Source: Nocardioides iriomotensis
GTDB taxonomy: Bacteria > Actinomycetota > Actinomycetes > Propionibacteriales > Nocardioidaceae
Assembly (NCBI RefSeq): GCF_004168035.1
Contig: NZ_SDPU01000018.1
Span: 1-64,000 of the forward strand
DNA length: 64,000 nt
Direction of reading: 5' to 3'
A model generated the notes under the pieces. It did not search any database. It saw nothing but the letters and a program-made list of their open reading frames with translations, and had not been told where the DNA came from. The stretch's first letter is position 1. Every line of letters starts with the position of its first letter. The position numbers and the translations under genes were made by a program. Shown here piece after piece: positions 35,309-42,970 of this stretch.

Positions 35309-36316
35309 ATGGTCCCCGTCCCGTCAGGCCGGCCCGTCGTCCGCGCCCACGACCTCCGCCGCAGCTACCGCACCCGCGCCGGCACCTTCCGCCGGGAGCG
35401 CAAGGAGGTCGAGGCGGTCCGCGGGGTCAGCTTCGACATCGAGCGGGGCGAGCTGTTCGGGCTGCTCGGCCCCAACGGTGCCGGCAAGACCACCACGATC
35501 AAGATGCTGATCACCCTGCTGCTGCCCACCGGCGGCAGTGCCGAGGTGCTCGGCCACGACGTCGTCGCCGACGCGCGCGAGGTGCGCCGCCACATCGGCT
35601 ACGTGTTCGGCGGCGACCGTGGCCTCTACGAACGCCTCAGCGCCCTCGACAACCTCCGCTACTTCGCCGAGCTGTACGGCGTCCCGCCGCGCGAGCAGCG
35701 GCAGCGGATCGGCGAGCTCGTCGAGATGGTCGGCCTGACCGGCCGCGAGAAGGAGCGGGTCGAGGGCTTCTCGCGCGGCATGCGGCAGCGGCTGCACATC
35801 GCGCGCGGCCTGCTGCACGACCCCGAGGTGCTCTTCCTCGACGAGCCGACCATCGGCATCGACCCGGTCGGCGCGCGCGAGCTGCGCGGCACCATCGCGA
35901 CGCTGCGTGAGCAGGGCAAGACGATCCTGCTGACCACCCACTACATGTTCGAGGCCGACGAGCTGTGCGACCGGATCGCGGTGATCCGCGGCGGCGAGAT
36001 CGTCGCCGAGGGCACGCCCGCCGACCTCAAGCAGCGCGTGACCGCCGGCCACGTCGTGGAGGTCGAGACCTTCGGCCTGCCCGAGACGTCCGTCGACGCC
36101 GTACGCCTGCTCGACGGGGTGCGCTCCGCGGCGGTCGAGGAGCGCGGCCAGGCGCAGGTGCTGATCGTCCAGGTGCGGCCGGGCGCCGAGGTCACCTCGT
36201 TGGTCCTCGGGTCGCTCGACGGCGTCAACGTCGGCCGGGTCAGCTCACGCGAGCCGACCCTGGAGGACGCCTACGTCGAGCTGGTGTCGGCCGAGCCGGC
36301 GGGGGCGCCCGCATGA
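35309..36316 (+). CDS. ABC transporter ATP-binding protein (ABC-2/DrrA type)
   Basis: A 335-residue ATPase with Walker A GPNGAGKTTT near residue 54, Q-loop region YVFGGDRGLYERLS near 100, signature FSRGMRQRLHIARG near 150, Walker B VLFLDEPTIGID and the switch His in LLTTHYMFEADELCDR. The C-terminal 90 residues are the regulatory extension seen in drug and polymer exporters. ATG 35309 is preferred; the frame begins at 35285. Its stop overlaps the first permease gene by 4 bp. The exported substrate is unknown. Confidence 0.92.
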   Translation: MVPVPSGRPVVRAHDLRRSYRTRAGTFRRERKEVEAVRGVSFDIERGELFGLLGPNGAGKTTTIKMLITLLLPTGGSAEVLGHDVVADAREVRRHIGYVFGGDRGLYERLSALDNLRYFAELYGVPPREQRQRIGELVEMVGLTGREKERVEGFSRGMRQRLHIARGLLHDPEVLFLDEPTIGIDPVGARELRGTIATLREQGKTILLTTHYMFEADELCDRIAVIRGGEIVAEGTPADLKQRVTAGHVVEVETFGLPETSVDAVRLLDGVRSAAVEERGQAQVLIVQVRPGAEVTSLVLGSLDGVNVGRVSSREPTLEDAYVELVSAEPAGAPA

Positions 36317-37083
36317 GGGTGCTGCGGCTGGTCGCCGTCTCCTACTGGCTGCACCTGAAGATGATCGCGGTCTCGGTCTTCGAGGGCGTCTTCCAGGTCA
36401 TCTGGCCGATCTACTTCGCCACCGTCGCGTTCCTGCTCTACGGCCGCAGCGACGAGCCCGGCGTCCTCGTCTACGCCGGTCTCGGCGCCGCGGTGATGGG
36501 CATCTGGTCGGTCGTCACCACGACCGCGAGCGGGCTGCTCCAGCGGGAGCGCTGGCTGGGCACGCTGGAGCTGCTGGTGGCGTCGCCGACCCGGTTCGCG
36601 CTGGTGCTGGTGCCGATCACCACGGCGATGGCGTCGCTCGGGCTGTTCAGCCTGGTGTCGACGCTGCTGTGGGCGTGGCTGCTGTTCGGGATCACCGTGC
36701 CGGTCGCCAGCCCGCTGGCGTTCGTGGTGTCGATCCTGGTGTCGGTGTTCTCCGTCGCGCTGCTGGGCTTCCTGCTGTCGGTGGCCGTCGTGCGCTACCG
36801 GACGGCGTGGGCGATGGGCAACCTCCTGGAGTACCCCGGCTGGCTGCTCTGCGGCTTCCTCGTACCCCTGACGCTGTTCCCCTCCTGGGTCAGCTGGATC
36901 TCCTACGCCCTGCCGCCGACCTGGGGGATGCAGGCGATCCGTGCGTCGGCCCACGGCGAGTCGCCCTGGCTCGACGTCGTCATGTGCCTGCTCGTCGGCC
37001 TGGTGTACGGCGTCGTCGGGGCGCTGCTGTCCGAGACCGTGCTGCGCTCCGCGCGCCGCCACGCGACGTTGAGCCTGACGTGA
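36313..37083 (+). CDS. ABC-2 type permease
   Basis: A 256-residue membrane protein with six predicted helices, for example MIAVSVFEGVFQVIWPIYFA and LLSVAVVRYRTAWAMGN, plus the ABC-2 signature region before the last helices. It overlaps the ATPase gene by 4 bp and is followed by a second permease, so the exporter is a heterodimer of two different membrane subunits with one ATPase type. No ligand can be inferred. Confidence 0.87.
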   Translation: MRVLRLVAVSYWLHLKMIAVSVFEGVFQVIWPIYFATVAFLLYGRSDEPGVLVYAGLGAAVMGIWSVVTTTASGLLQRERWLGTLELLVASPTRFALVLVPITTAMASLGLFSLVSTLLWAWLLFGITVPVASPLAFVVSILVSVFSVALLGFLLSVAVVRYRTAWAMGNLLEYPGWLLCGFLVPLTLFPSWVSWISYALPPTWGMQAIRASAHGESPWLDVVMCLLVGLVYGVVGALLSETVLRSARRHATLSLT

Positions 37084-37093
37084 GGGGCGGACG

Positions 37094-37879
37094 ATGACCT
37101 CGCTGCGCATCTTCTTCGTCGGCGGCCTGATCAGCTTCCGGGCGCTGTTCAACTGGCTGAGCCCGTGGATCTACGTCCCGTCGCTGCTCGTCGCGCCGAT
37201 CGTGCAGATCCTGCTGTTCGCCTACATGGGCCGGGCCGCGGGCCAGGAGTCCGACGCGTTCTACGTGATCGGCAACGCCGTGCAGTACTCCGCCATCCCC
37301 TGCCTCTTCGCGATGGCCAACACCGTCGCCGGTGAGCGCTGGACCCAGACCCTCGGCATCGTGCTGGTCACCCCGGCCAACCGCGTGGCGCTGTTCCTCG
37401 GCCGGTCGCTGCCCGTGGTGGTCAACGGCTTCATCGTGTCGATGTTCAGCCTCGTCGTGGGCGGGCTGCTCCTGGGCGTACGCTTCCCCGCCGCGTCCTG
37501 GCTGCCGCTCGCGCTGATCGTGGGCATCGCGGCGGTGTCCTGCACCGGGCTCGGCCTGGCCAACGCCGCGCTCGGCCTCCGGGTGCGCGAGACCGCGGTG
37601 ATGTCCAACGTGCTGTTCGGCCTGCTGCTGATCTTCAGCGGCGCCAACATCCCGGTCGACGCGCTGCCGGGCTGGATGGAGTCCGTCTCGCGCTGGCTGC
37701 CGCTCACCCACGCGATCGAGGCCGCGCGCGAGGTCGCCGCCGGCGCGACGCTCGCCGCCGTCTCGGGCCTGATCGGGCGCGAGCTGATGCTCGGGGTCGT
37801 CTACGGCGCCGCCGGGCTCGTGGCGCTGCGGCTGCTGGAGGCCGAGGGCCGCCGCCGCGCGACCCTGGAGATCCAGTAG
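37094..37879 (+). CDS. ABC-2 type permease, second subunit
   Basis: A 261-residue membrane protein with six helices (YVPSLLVAPIVQILLFAYMG; FIVSMFSLVVGGLLLGV; NVLFGLLLIFSGANIPVDAL). It lies 10 bp after the first permease and completes the ABC-2 exporter. The conserved ending TLEIQ follows a basic stretch. It is convergent with gpmA, 13 bp apart. Confidence 0.87.
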   Translation: MTSLRIFFVGGLISFRALFNWLSPWIYVPSLLVAPIVQILLFAYMGRAAGQESDAFYVIGNAVQYSAIPCLFAMANTVAGERWTQTLGIVLVTPANRVALFLGRSLPVVVNGFIVSMFSLVVGGLLLGVRFPAASWLPLALIVGIAAVSCTGLGLANAALGLRVRETAVMSNVLFGLLLIFSGANIPVDALPGWMESVSRWLPLTHAIEAAREVAAGATLAAVSGLIGRELMLGVVYGAAGLVALRLLEAEGRRRATLEIQ

Positions 37880-37892
37880 CGCGAGCCGGGGG

Positions 37893-38645
37893 TCAGCGGC
37901 CCTGGTTGGCGACCGCGGCGATCGCGTCCTTGGCGGCCTCGGGGTCGAGGTACTCCCCGCCCCTGGTCACCGGCCGCATGTCGCCGTCGAGCCGGTAGAC
38001 GAGGGGGATGCCGGTCGGGATGTTGAGGCCGACCACGGCCTCCTCCGACATGCCGTCGAGGTGCTTCACGAGGGCGCGCAGCGAGTTGCCGTGGGCGGCG
38101 ATGCAGACGACGTTGCCGGCCCGCAGGTCGGGCACCACGGCGTCGTACCAGTAGGGGAGCATGCGGTCGACGACGTCGGCGAGACACTCGGTGCGCGGCC
38201 GCACCTCGTCGGGCAGGGCGGCGTAGCGCGGGTCGCTGACCTGGCTGAACTCCGAGGAGTCGTCGAGCGGCGGCGGGGGCTCGGAGTAGGAGCGGCGCCA
38301 GAGCATGAACTGCTCCTCGCCGAACTCCTCGAGCGTGGCCTTCTTGTCCTTGCCCTGGAGCGCGCCGTAGTGCCGCTCGTTGAGGCGCCACGAGCGGCGG
38401 ACCGGGATCCAGTGCCGCTCGCACTCGTCGAGGGCGAGCTGGGCGGTGGCGATCGCCCTGCGGAGCACCGAGGTGTGCAGCACGTCGGGGAGCACGCCGG
38501 CCTCGGCCATGAGCGTGCCGCCGCGGACCGCCTCGTCGCGGCCCTTCTCGGACAGGGCGACGTCGACCCAGCCGGTGAAGAGGTTCTTGGCGTTCCACTC
38601 GCTCTCGCCGTGGCGGAGCAGGACCAGGGTCGACTCAGCGCTCAT
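37893..38645 (-). CDS. gpmA: 2,3-bisphosphoglycerate-dependent phosphoglycerate mutase
   Basis: A 250-residue glycolytic enzyme that interconverts 3- and 2-phosphoglycerate. [20 protein letters not shown] at residues 9-28 carries the phospho-His (RHGES), [15 protein letters not shown] near 90 contains catalytic Arg and Glu, and [16 protein letters not shown] near 185 has the second His. In M. tuberculosis gpm1 lies next to senX3-regX3. Here they are separated by about 7.5 kb, which suggests insertion of the WXG/ABC segment. Confidence 0.95.
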   Translation of the reverse strand: MSAESTLVLLRHGESEWNAKNLFTGWVDVALSEKGRDEAVRGGTLMAEAGVLPDVLHTSVLRRAIATAQLALDECERHWIPVRRSWRLNERHYGALQGKDKKATLEEFGEEQFMLWRRSYSEPPPPLDDSSEFSQVSDPRYAALPDEVRPRTECLADVVDRMLPYWYDAVVPDLRAGNVVCIAAHGNSLRALVKHLDGMSEEAVVGLNIPTGIPLVYRLDGDMRPVTRGGEYLDPEAAKDAIAAVANQGR

Positions 38646-38693
38646 GGCCGCAGGCTAGCGCGGCGCGATCGCGGCGCGGAGTGCCGTCCGGCG

Positions 38694-39164
38694 TCAGGAG
38701 ACCGGGACGTCCTCGTAGGGGCCGCTGTGCGGCACCACCGGGGCCTGCAGCGTGACCGCCTCGGCGTTGTCGAAGGTGATCGTCAGCGGGACGAAGTTGC
38801 CGGACTCGACCCGGTCTCCGGTCACCGTGGCGCTGCCGTCGTCGACCGTGAGCACCCCGCCGGCGGGGATGTCGACCTGGTCGCCGAGCTCGACCTGCAC
38901 GCCCCGGCCCGTGATGCCGGACAGCCCGTCGCCCTCGTCCTGGTTGTTGTTGGCGAAGGTCGCCACGAGCGTCCCGCTGCCCGGGGTGGCCGAGACGATG
39001 AGCACGTTGAGCGCGTCGACGTCGCCGTCCTGGGCGTTGACGCCGACGGTGGGGTTGTAGCGCTGGTCGGTCGGGGCGTCGAAGCCGCAGCCGGAGAGGC
39101 CGGCCGTCAGCACGGGCAGCGTCAGCGCGACGGCTGCGGTGGTGAGGCGACGACGAACGTTCAC
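38694..39164 (-). CDS. LpqE-like lipoprotein
   Basis: A 156-residue predicted lipoprotein. After a Tat- or Sec-like start with four arginines, a hydrophobic stretch ends in LSGC with the lipidated Cys near residue 26. The mature part is beta-strand-rich with a repeated pattern of Gly-Thr-Val segments, like the immunoglobulin-like domain of actinobacterial LpqE. GTG 39164 has GAGAGGA 8 bases upstream. LpqE lies next to carD in M. tuberculosis; here a UbiA gene and a 163-bp repeat element lie between. Function unknown. Confidence 0.6.
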   Translation of the reverse strand: MNVRRRLTTAAVALTLPVLTAGLSGCGFDAPTDQRYNPTVGVNAQDGDVDALNVLIVSATPGSGTLVATFANNNQDEGDGLSGITGRGVQVELGDQVDIPAGGVLTVDDGSATVTGDRVESGNFVPLTITFDNAEAVTLQAPVVPHSGPYEDVPVS

Positions 39165-39210
39165 GACTGGGTCCTCTCGTACGAGCGCTGGCGGTCGCAG
39201 AGTCTATCTC

Positions 39211-39373
39211 TGGGCCTGGCTCCCCGCCCCATGGCCTGCTGCGCGCCGCCCTGTCGGCACCTCGCGGCGTTGTCGTCGACTCGACGACGCTTCGCGTCGC
39301 CTTCGCTCCTCCGCCTTGCGAGGCACTCGACATGACGACGCTCGCGACGGCCGAGGACGGGGAGCCAGGCCCA
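39211..39373. repeat. 163-bp element with perfect 16-bp inverted ends
   Basis: TGGGCCTGGCTCCCCG (39211-39226) is matched exactly, inverted, by CGGGGAGCCAGGCCCA (39358-39373). The interior holds smaller dyads, for example GTCGTCGA / TCGACGAC around 39277-39294. Flanking bases include a possible CTC duplication on both sides. No protein is encoded. This looks like a small mobile palindromic unit (MITE or REP-like) or a structured transcript between the divergent... lipoprotein promoter and the ubiA 3' end. Confidence 0.55.
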
Positions 39374-39384
39374 CTCCGGGGCAG

Positions 39385-40101
39385 CTACTGCCGCAGGCCG
39401 ACCGTCAGCGCCGTCCACACGATCCCGGCGGCGACGAGCAGCGTGTAGGCGCTCGCGGCGTAGAGCAGACGAGGCGCGCCGGTGCGCAGCGCGATGCGCA
39501 GCGGCAGGTGCCGGACGCCCGTCTCGCGGTCCTCGACGAGGTCGGGCAGCACGTTGAGCACGTGGATGCCGATGCCGAGCAGCGCCGCGAGCACGGTCAT
39601 CTGGATCGTCGGCGGGCTGCCGTGCGACCCGCCGCCCCACCCGCCGTACGAGAGGAAGGCGGGGAGGAGCCCGAAGCTCACGGCGTACGGCAGCCAGGAG
39701 AGCCAGCTCTTCTGGAACCAGAGGTTGTAGAGCCATGCGCTGGCCACGGCGCCGAGGTGCGCGATCCCGGCCTCCGTGCCGTTGGCGACCGACAGCGGGA
39801 TGACAGCCAGGGTGGCGACCGCGATGGCGAACGCGACCGTGCCGGGGTCGATCCAGCCCATCGCGACCGGCTTGTCCTGCCGGCCGACCTGGCGGTCCCG
39901 GCCGCGGTCGACGAGGTCGTTCATCCAGCCGACGGTGAGCTGGCCGGCGAGCACGGTGACCGCGACCAGCGCGCACTCGCGCAGCGGCCGTCCGGACAGC
40001 GCCGCGGCGGCCGTGAGACCGCCGGTCATGGCGATCGTCGGTAAAGGATGGGACGCCAGAGCGAGCGAGACGGCCGGGCCACGCCGCTTCCGGAACCTCA
40101 T
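39385..40101 (-). CDS. UbiA-family prenyltransferase
   Basis: A 238-residue membrane protein with eight to nine helices and both Asp-rich motifs: [18 protein letters not shown] near residue 57 and [18 protein letters not shown] near 182. UbiA enzymes attach isoprenoid chains to aromatic or sugar acceptors. ATG 40101 is preferred over 40122. It resembles the actinobacterial group of uncertain substrate rather than MenA or DPPR synthase, which are normally longer. Neighbouring ispD and ispF make isoprenoid precursors, but this adjacency is probably by chance. Confidence 0.8.
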   Translation of the reverse strand: MRFRKRRGPAVSLALASHPLPTIAMTGGLTAAAALSGRPLRECALVAVTVLAGQLTVGWMNDLVDRGRDRQVGRQDKPVAMGWIDPGTVAFAIAVATLAVIPLSVANGTEAGIAHLGAVASAWLYNLWFQKSWLSWLPYAVSFGLLPAFLSYGGWGGGSHGSPPTIQMTVLAALLGIGIHVLNVLPDLVEDRETGVRHLPLRIALRTGAPRLLYAASAYTLLVAAGIVWTALTVGLRQ

Positions 40102-40325
40102 GGCCGGAGTATGTCCCAGCACGCACCCGGGTCAACGCGGACTGGCCGTTCGACCTGCGGTTATGTCCGTCCGGGCTACCTCGGACTGACCCCTCCCGGA
40201 CACCGTCCGGGGGCCCGCACGGAAGCGCCGGCGGGCGGGTCGAGGCACAGGGATCGCGGTCCTGTCAAGCCTCGATGTGGCCTCTGACCTGCGCAAACGC
40301 GGCAGGGATAGCCCGCGGGACGTGT

Positions 40326-40331
40326 TATCCT
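40326..40331 (+). promoter_or_regulatory. Likely -10 of the carD promoter
   Basis: TATCCT sits 28 bp upstream of the carD ATG, with a GGAAGGGG ribosome site at 40341-40348. The -35 region is not convincing. The 257-bp stretch between ubiA and carD holds otherwise only a short dyad (CCCGGACACCGTCCGGG near 40195). Confidence 0.45.
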
Positions 40332-40358
40332 AGTCACCTAGGAAGGGGTACTTGGCAC

Positions 40359-40844
40359 ATGACATTTACCGTGGGCGAAACGGTTGTTTACCCGAATCAC
40401 GGCGCAGCGGTCATCGAGGACATCGAAACCCGACAGATCAAGGGGGAGGACAAGCAGTACCTGGTGCTGCGCATCGTCGCCCAGCAGGATCTCGTGGTGC
40501 GTGTCCCCGCTTGCAACCTGGACCTCGTCGGCGTCCGTGACGTCGTCGACAAGGAGGGCCTGGACCGCGTCTTCGACGTCCTGCGCGCCGCACACACCGA
40601 GGAGCCGACCAACTGGTCGCGCCGCTACAAGGCCAACCTCGAGAAGCTGCACTCCGGCGATGTCATGAAGGTGGCCGAGGTCGTCCGCGACCTGTGGCGC
40701 CGCGAGCGTGACCGCGGCCTGAGCGCCGGCGAGAAGCGGATGCTGGCCAAGGCGCGCCAGATCCTCGTCTCCGAGCTCGCGCTGGCCGAGCACACCAACG
40801 AGGACAAGGCCGAGGCCCTCCTCGACGAGGTGCTCGCCTCCTGA
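40359..40844 (+). CDS. carD: RNA polymerase-binding transcription factor CarD
   Basis: A 161-residue global regulator. The N-terminal RID/Tudor-like domain ([20 protein letters not shown]) binds the RNA polymerase beta subunit, and the C-terminal helical domain ([20 protein letters not shown]) contacts the upstream edge of the bubble and stabilises open complexes, notably at rRNA promoters. Length and sequence are normal. A strong 14-bp hairpin follows the gene. In mycobacteria it is followed by ispD; here an iron-regulated SIP gene intervenes. Confidence 0.96.
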   Translation: MTFTVGETVVYPNHGAAVIEDIETRQIKGEDKQYLVLRIVAQQDLVVRVPACNLDLVGVRDVVDKEGLDRVFDVLRAAHTEEPTNWSRRYKANLEKLHSGDVMKVAEVVRDLWRRERDRGLSAGEKRMLAKARQILVSELALAEHTNEDKAEALLDEVLAS

Positions 40845-40879
40845 GCCGAGGCCCCGCCTCACGCACCGACACAACCGTC

Positions 40880-40912
40880 GACACCCCCGGACCGGCTCGG
40901 TCCGGGGGTGTC
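40880..40912 (+). terminator. Terminator hairpin after carD
   Basis: GACACCCCCGGACC (40880-40893) pairs perfectly with GGTCCGGGGGTGTC (40899-40912) across a 5-base loop, 36 bp after the carD stop. No U-tract, as usual for actinobacteria. It isolates carD from the iron-box promoter that follows. Confidence 0.8.
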
Positions 40913-40949
40913 GTGCGTCCGGCACCCGAGCAGGGGTGGCGACGACGAG

Positions 40950-40968
40950 TTAGGTAAGGCTAACCTTC
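40950..40968. promoter_or_regulatory. IdeR/DtxR-type iron box
   Basis: TTAGGTAAGGCTAACCTTC matches the iron-box consensus in nearly every position and ends 4 bp before the ATG of the SIP gene. The overlap with the start region implies a leaderless or very short leader. Repression under iron sufficiency is expected. Confidence 0.88.
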
Positions 40969-40972
40969 TCGA

Positions 40973-41890
40973 ATGACCGCCGTCGCCGCCGTCGAGACCC
41001 CCCTCTGGCGCTTCTACCGCGTGACCGTCGCCGCCGTCACGCGGCTGAGCCCGAGCTTCGTCCGGGTCACCCTGACCGGGCCGGACCTCGACGAGGTCGC
41101 CGACAACGGCTACGACCAGCGCCTCAAGCTGGTCCTGCCCGCGCCCGACGGTGGCTTCGCGCACCTGGCCGAGGGTGGTGGCTCGGCCGGCTGGTACGCC
41201 GAGTGGCGCCTGCTCCCGGCCGAGCGGCGCCCCACGATCCGCACCTACACCGTGCGCGGCGTGCGGCCGGAGGCACGCGAGGTCGACATCGACATGGTGC
41301 TGCACGGCGAGAGCGGCCCCGCCTCGCGCTTCGCCTCGACCGCGCAGGTCGGCGACGTGGCGATGCTGATGGGACCGAACAGCCGGTACGCCGGGCGGCA
41401 CGGCGGCCTGGAGTTCCGCCCGCCCGCCGGTCACACCGGCCCGACCCTGCTGGTCGGCGACGAGACCGCGGTGCCCGCCGTGCTCGCGATCGTCGACAGA
41501 CTGCCGGACGACGCGTTCGGCGAGGTCGTGCTCGAGGTGCCCGACGCCGGCGACATCACCGACGCGCGGGTGCCCCCGGGCCTGCGGCTGACCTGGCTGG
41601 TGCGCCGCGGCGGCGGTTCCGCCCTGCCGGGCGGCGTCCGCGCCGCCGTCGAGCGGATCGGTGTCGAGGCGCTCGCCGCGCCGCAGGCGGTGCCGTCCGA
41701 CGAGGCGGCCGAGGACGCGCCGCTGTGGGACGTCCCGGAGGACGCCCGCACGTCGGGGCTGTACGCGTGGCTGGCCGGCGAGTCGACGGTCATCACCGGC
41801 CTGCGCCGGTACCTCGTCCGCGAGCGCGGCGTCGACCGGCGGGGAGTCGCGTTCATGGGCTACTGGAAGGACGGCCGGCCCGAGTGCTGA
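40973..41890 (+). CDS. Siderophore-interacting protein (FAD-dependent ferric reductase)
   Basis: A 305-residue SIP-family flavoprotein that reduces Fe(III)-siderophore complexes in the cytoplasm to free iron. The N-terminal FAD-binding barrel shows RPTIRTYTVRGVRPEAREVD near residue 84 (RxYTxR motif), then HGESGPASRFA and VGDVAMLMGPNSRY. The NAD(P)H-binding C-terminal half has LLVGDETAVPAVLAIVDRLP near 165 and ends with YLVRERGVDRRGVAFMGYWK. It has its own iron box, and there are no siderophore transporter genes beside it. Confidence 0.93.
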   Translation: MTAVAAVETPLWRFYRVTVAAVTRLSPSFVRVTLTGPDLDEVADNGYDQRLKLVLPAPDGGFAHLAEGGGSAGWYAEWRLLPAERRPTIRTYTVRGVRPEAREVDIDMVLHGESGPASRFASTAQVGDVAMLMGPNSRYAGRHGGLEFRPPAGHTGPTLLVGDETAVPAVLAIVDRLPDDAFGEVVLEVPDAGDITDARVPPGLRLTWLVRRGGGSALPGGVRAAVERIGVEALAAPQAVPSDEAAEDAPLWDVPEDARTSGLYAWLAGESTVITGLRRYLVRERGVDRRGVAFMGYWKDGRPEC

Positions 41891-41946
41891 TCCGCCGCTG
41901 TTAGCCTGACCCGACCTGTCAGGCGAGCGGCGAGGAGCGGTGCGAG

Positions 41947-42561
41947 GTGGGTGCTGCCGTCGGAGTCGTGCCCCTCGAGGGGCGCGGGACGCTGCCGCTC
42001 GTGGAGCTGCACGGCGAGCCGATGTTCCTCCACCCGGTCCGCGCCCTGCTCCGCTCCGGCGTCGTCGACCGCGTGGTCGTCACGGCCGACGACCCCGCCG
42101 CGGCCGCGCCGTTCGTGGAGCGCCGGCGGCTGCACGTGGAGGTCGTCGCCGCCCCGGCGTTCTGGTCCTCCGCCGCCCGCACCGTGGTGCTGGCCGACCC
42201 GCTCTGCCCGCTGCTGCCCGAGGACTTCGTGGCCCGGGTCGTGACCGAGTCGGACGGGGAGGCCGCCGCCGGCTACCGGCCCGTGACCGACACCGTGAAG
42301 ACCGTCGTCGACCAGCGCATCGCCGGCACTCTCGACCGGGACAAGCTCGCCGTCGTCGCGTCGCCGGTGGTCGTCCCGGCCGCGCTGGCCGCGCAGCGCC
42401 CGCCGGTCGACGACTTCGCCCTGCTCGCCGCCTGGCTGCGCGAGCGGGGTGGGCTGCGGCTGGTGAAGGCGCCGTCGATGGCGCGCCGGGTCGGCGACGA
42501 GTCCGCCGTACGCGTGCTGGAGTGCCTCGACGAGCTCGGCCGGCGGGTCCACGAGGGCTGA
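41947..42561 (+). CDS. IspD-like cytidylyltransferase homologue, degenerate motifs
   Basis: A 204-residue protein that aligns over most of its length with IspD: PMFLHPVRALLRSGVVDRVVV, then VLADPLCPLLPEDFVARVV where IspD has VHDAARPxL, and ARRVGDESAVRVLECLDELG where IspD has the C-terminal NIKxTxPEDL segment. The Gly-rich CTP loop (AAGxGxR), HDAARP and QTPQ motifs are lost, so catalysis is doubtful. Start GTG 41947. It sits in the position of ispD downstream of carD in other actinobacteria, whereas a canonical copy is encoded 400 bp away on the other strand. Confidence 0.65.
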   Translation: MGAAVGVVPLEGRGTLPLVELHGEPMFLHPVRALLRSGVVDRVVVTADDPAAAAPFVERRRLHVEVVAAPAFWSSAARTVVLADPLCPLLPEDFVARVVTESDGEAAAGYRPVTDTVKTVVDQRIAGTLDRDKLAVVASPVVVPAALAAQRPPVDDFALLAAWLRERGGLRLVKAPSMARRVGDESAVRVLECLDELGRRVHEG

Positions 42562-42571
42562 CCACCCCGGA

Positions 42572-42647
42572 CTTCCAGGCCCACCCCTGCACTTCCCGGG
42601 TGTCAGGTCGGCCTGGAAGTGCAGGAGTCCCTGGTGCACCAGGGACT
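42572..42647. repeat. Nested inverted repeats between convergent genes
   Basis: CTTCCAGGC (42572-42580) and CCTGCACTTCC (42586-42596) are both matched inverted by one segment, GCCTGGAAG / GGAAGTGCAGG (42611-42625). Directly after it AGTCCCTGGTG (42626-42636) is followed by its exact complement CACCAGGGACT, a 22-bp perfect palindrome. It lies in the 97-bp gap between two convergent genes and is a likely bidirectional terminator or REP-like unit. Confidence 0.55.
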
Positions 42648-42658
42648 CGCGCGGCCCC

Positions 42659-42970
42659 TCACCCCCGCCGGACCAGCGACCAGAACTCGCGGGCGAACTT
42701 GGCGGGCTGGCGCAGCACGGCGCCGGGGAGCGTGGTCCAGAACGTCCGGGGGTCGCGCAGGGCGCGGTGGTAGAGCCGCTGCGGCTTGCTGGCGACGCGC
42801 TGCTCGAGGTCGTGCAGGTACGCCGGGACGAGGGCGCGCTGGGTCATCGTCAGGTGGTGGCCGCAGCGCGTGCAGCGCGTGGACTCCAGCAGGCGGCCGG
42901 CGTAGTGCAGCTCGTGCTCGGTGACCAGCTCGCAGCGCTCGCACTCGAGGTCGGCGTGCTCGATCGTCAT
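42659..42970 (-). CDS. Small zinc-ribbon protein
   Basis: A 103-residue protein with two CxxC pairs, LECERCELV near residue 9 and STRCTRCGHHLTM near 31, forming a probable zinc ribbon. The C-terminal half is basic and helical (LRDPRTFWTTLPGAVLRQPA), maybe membrane-proximal. It overlaps the ispD stop by 4 bp (ATGA), so it is coexpressed. No assigned function. Confidence 0.65.
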   Translation of the reverse strand: MTIEHADLECERCELVTEHELHYAGRLLESTRCTRCGHHLTMTQRALVPAYLHDLEQRVASKPQRLYHRALRDPRTFWTTLPGAVLRQPAKFAREFWSLVRRG

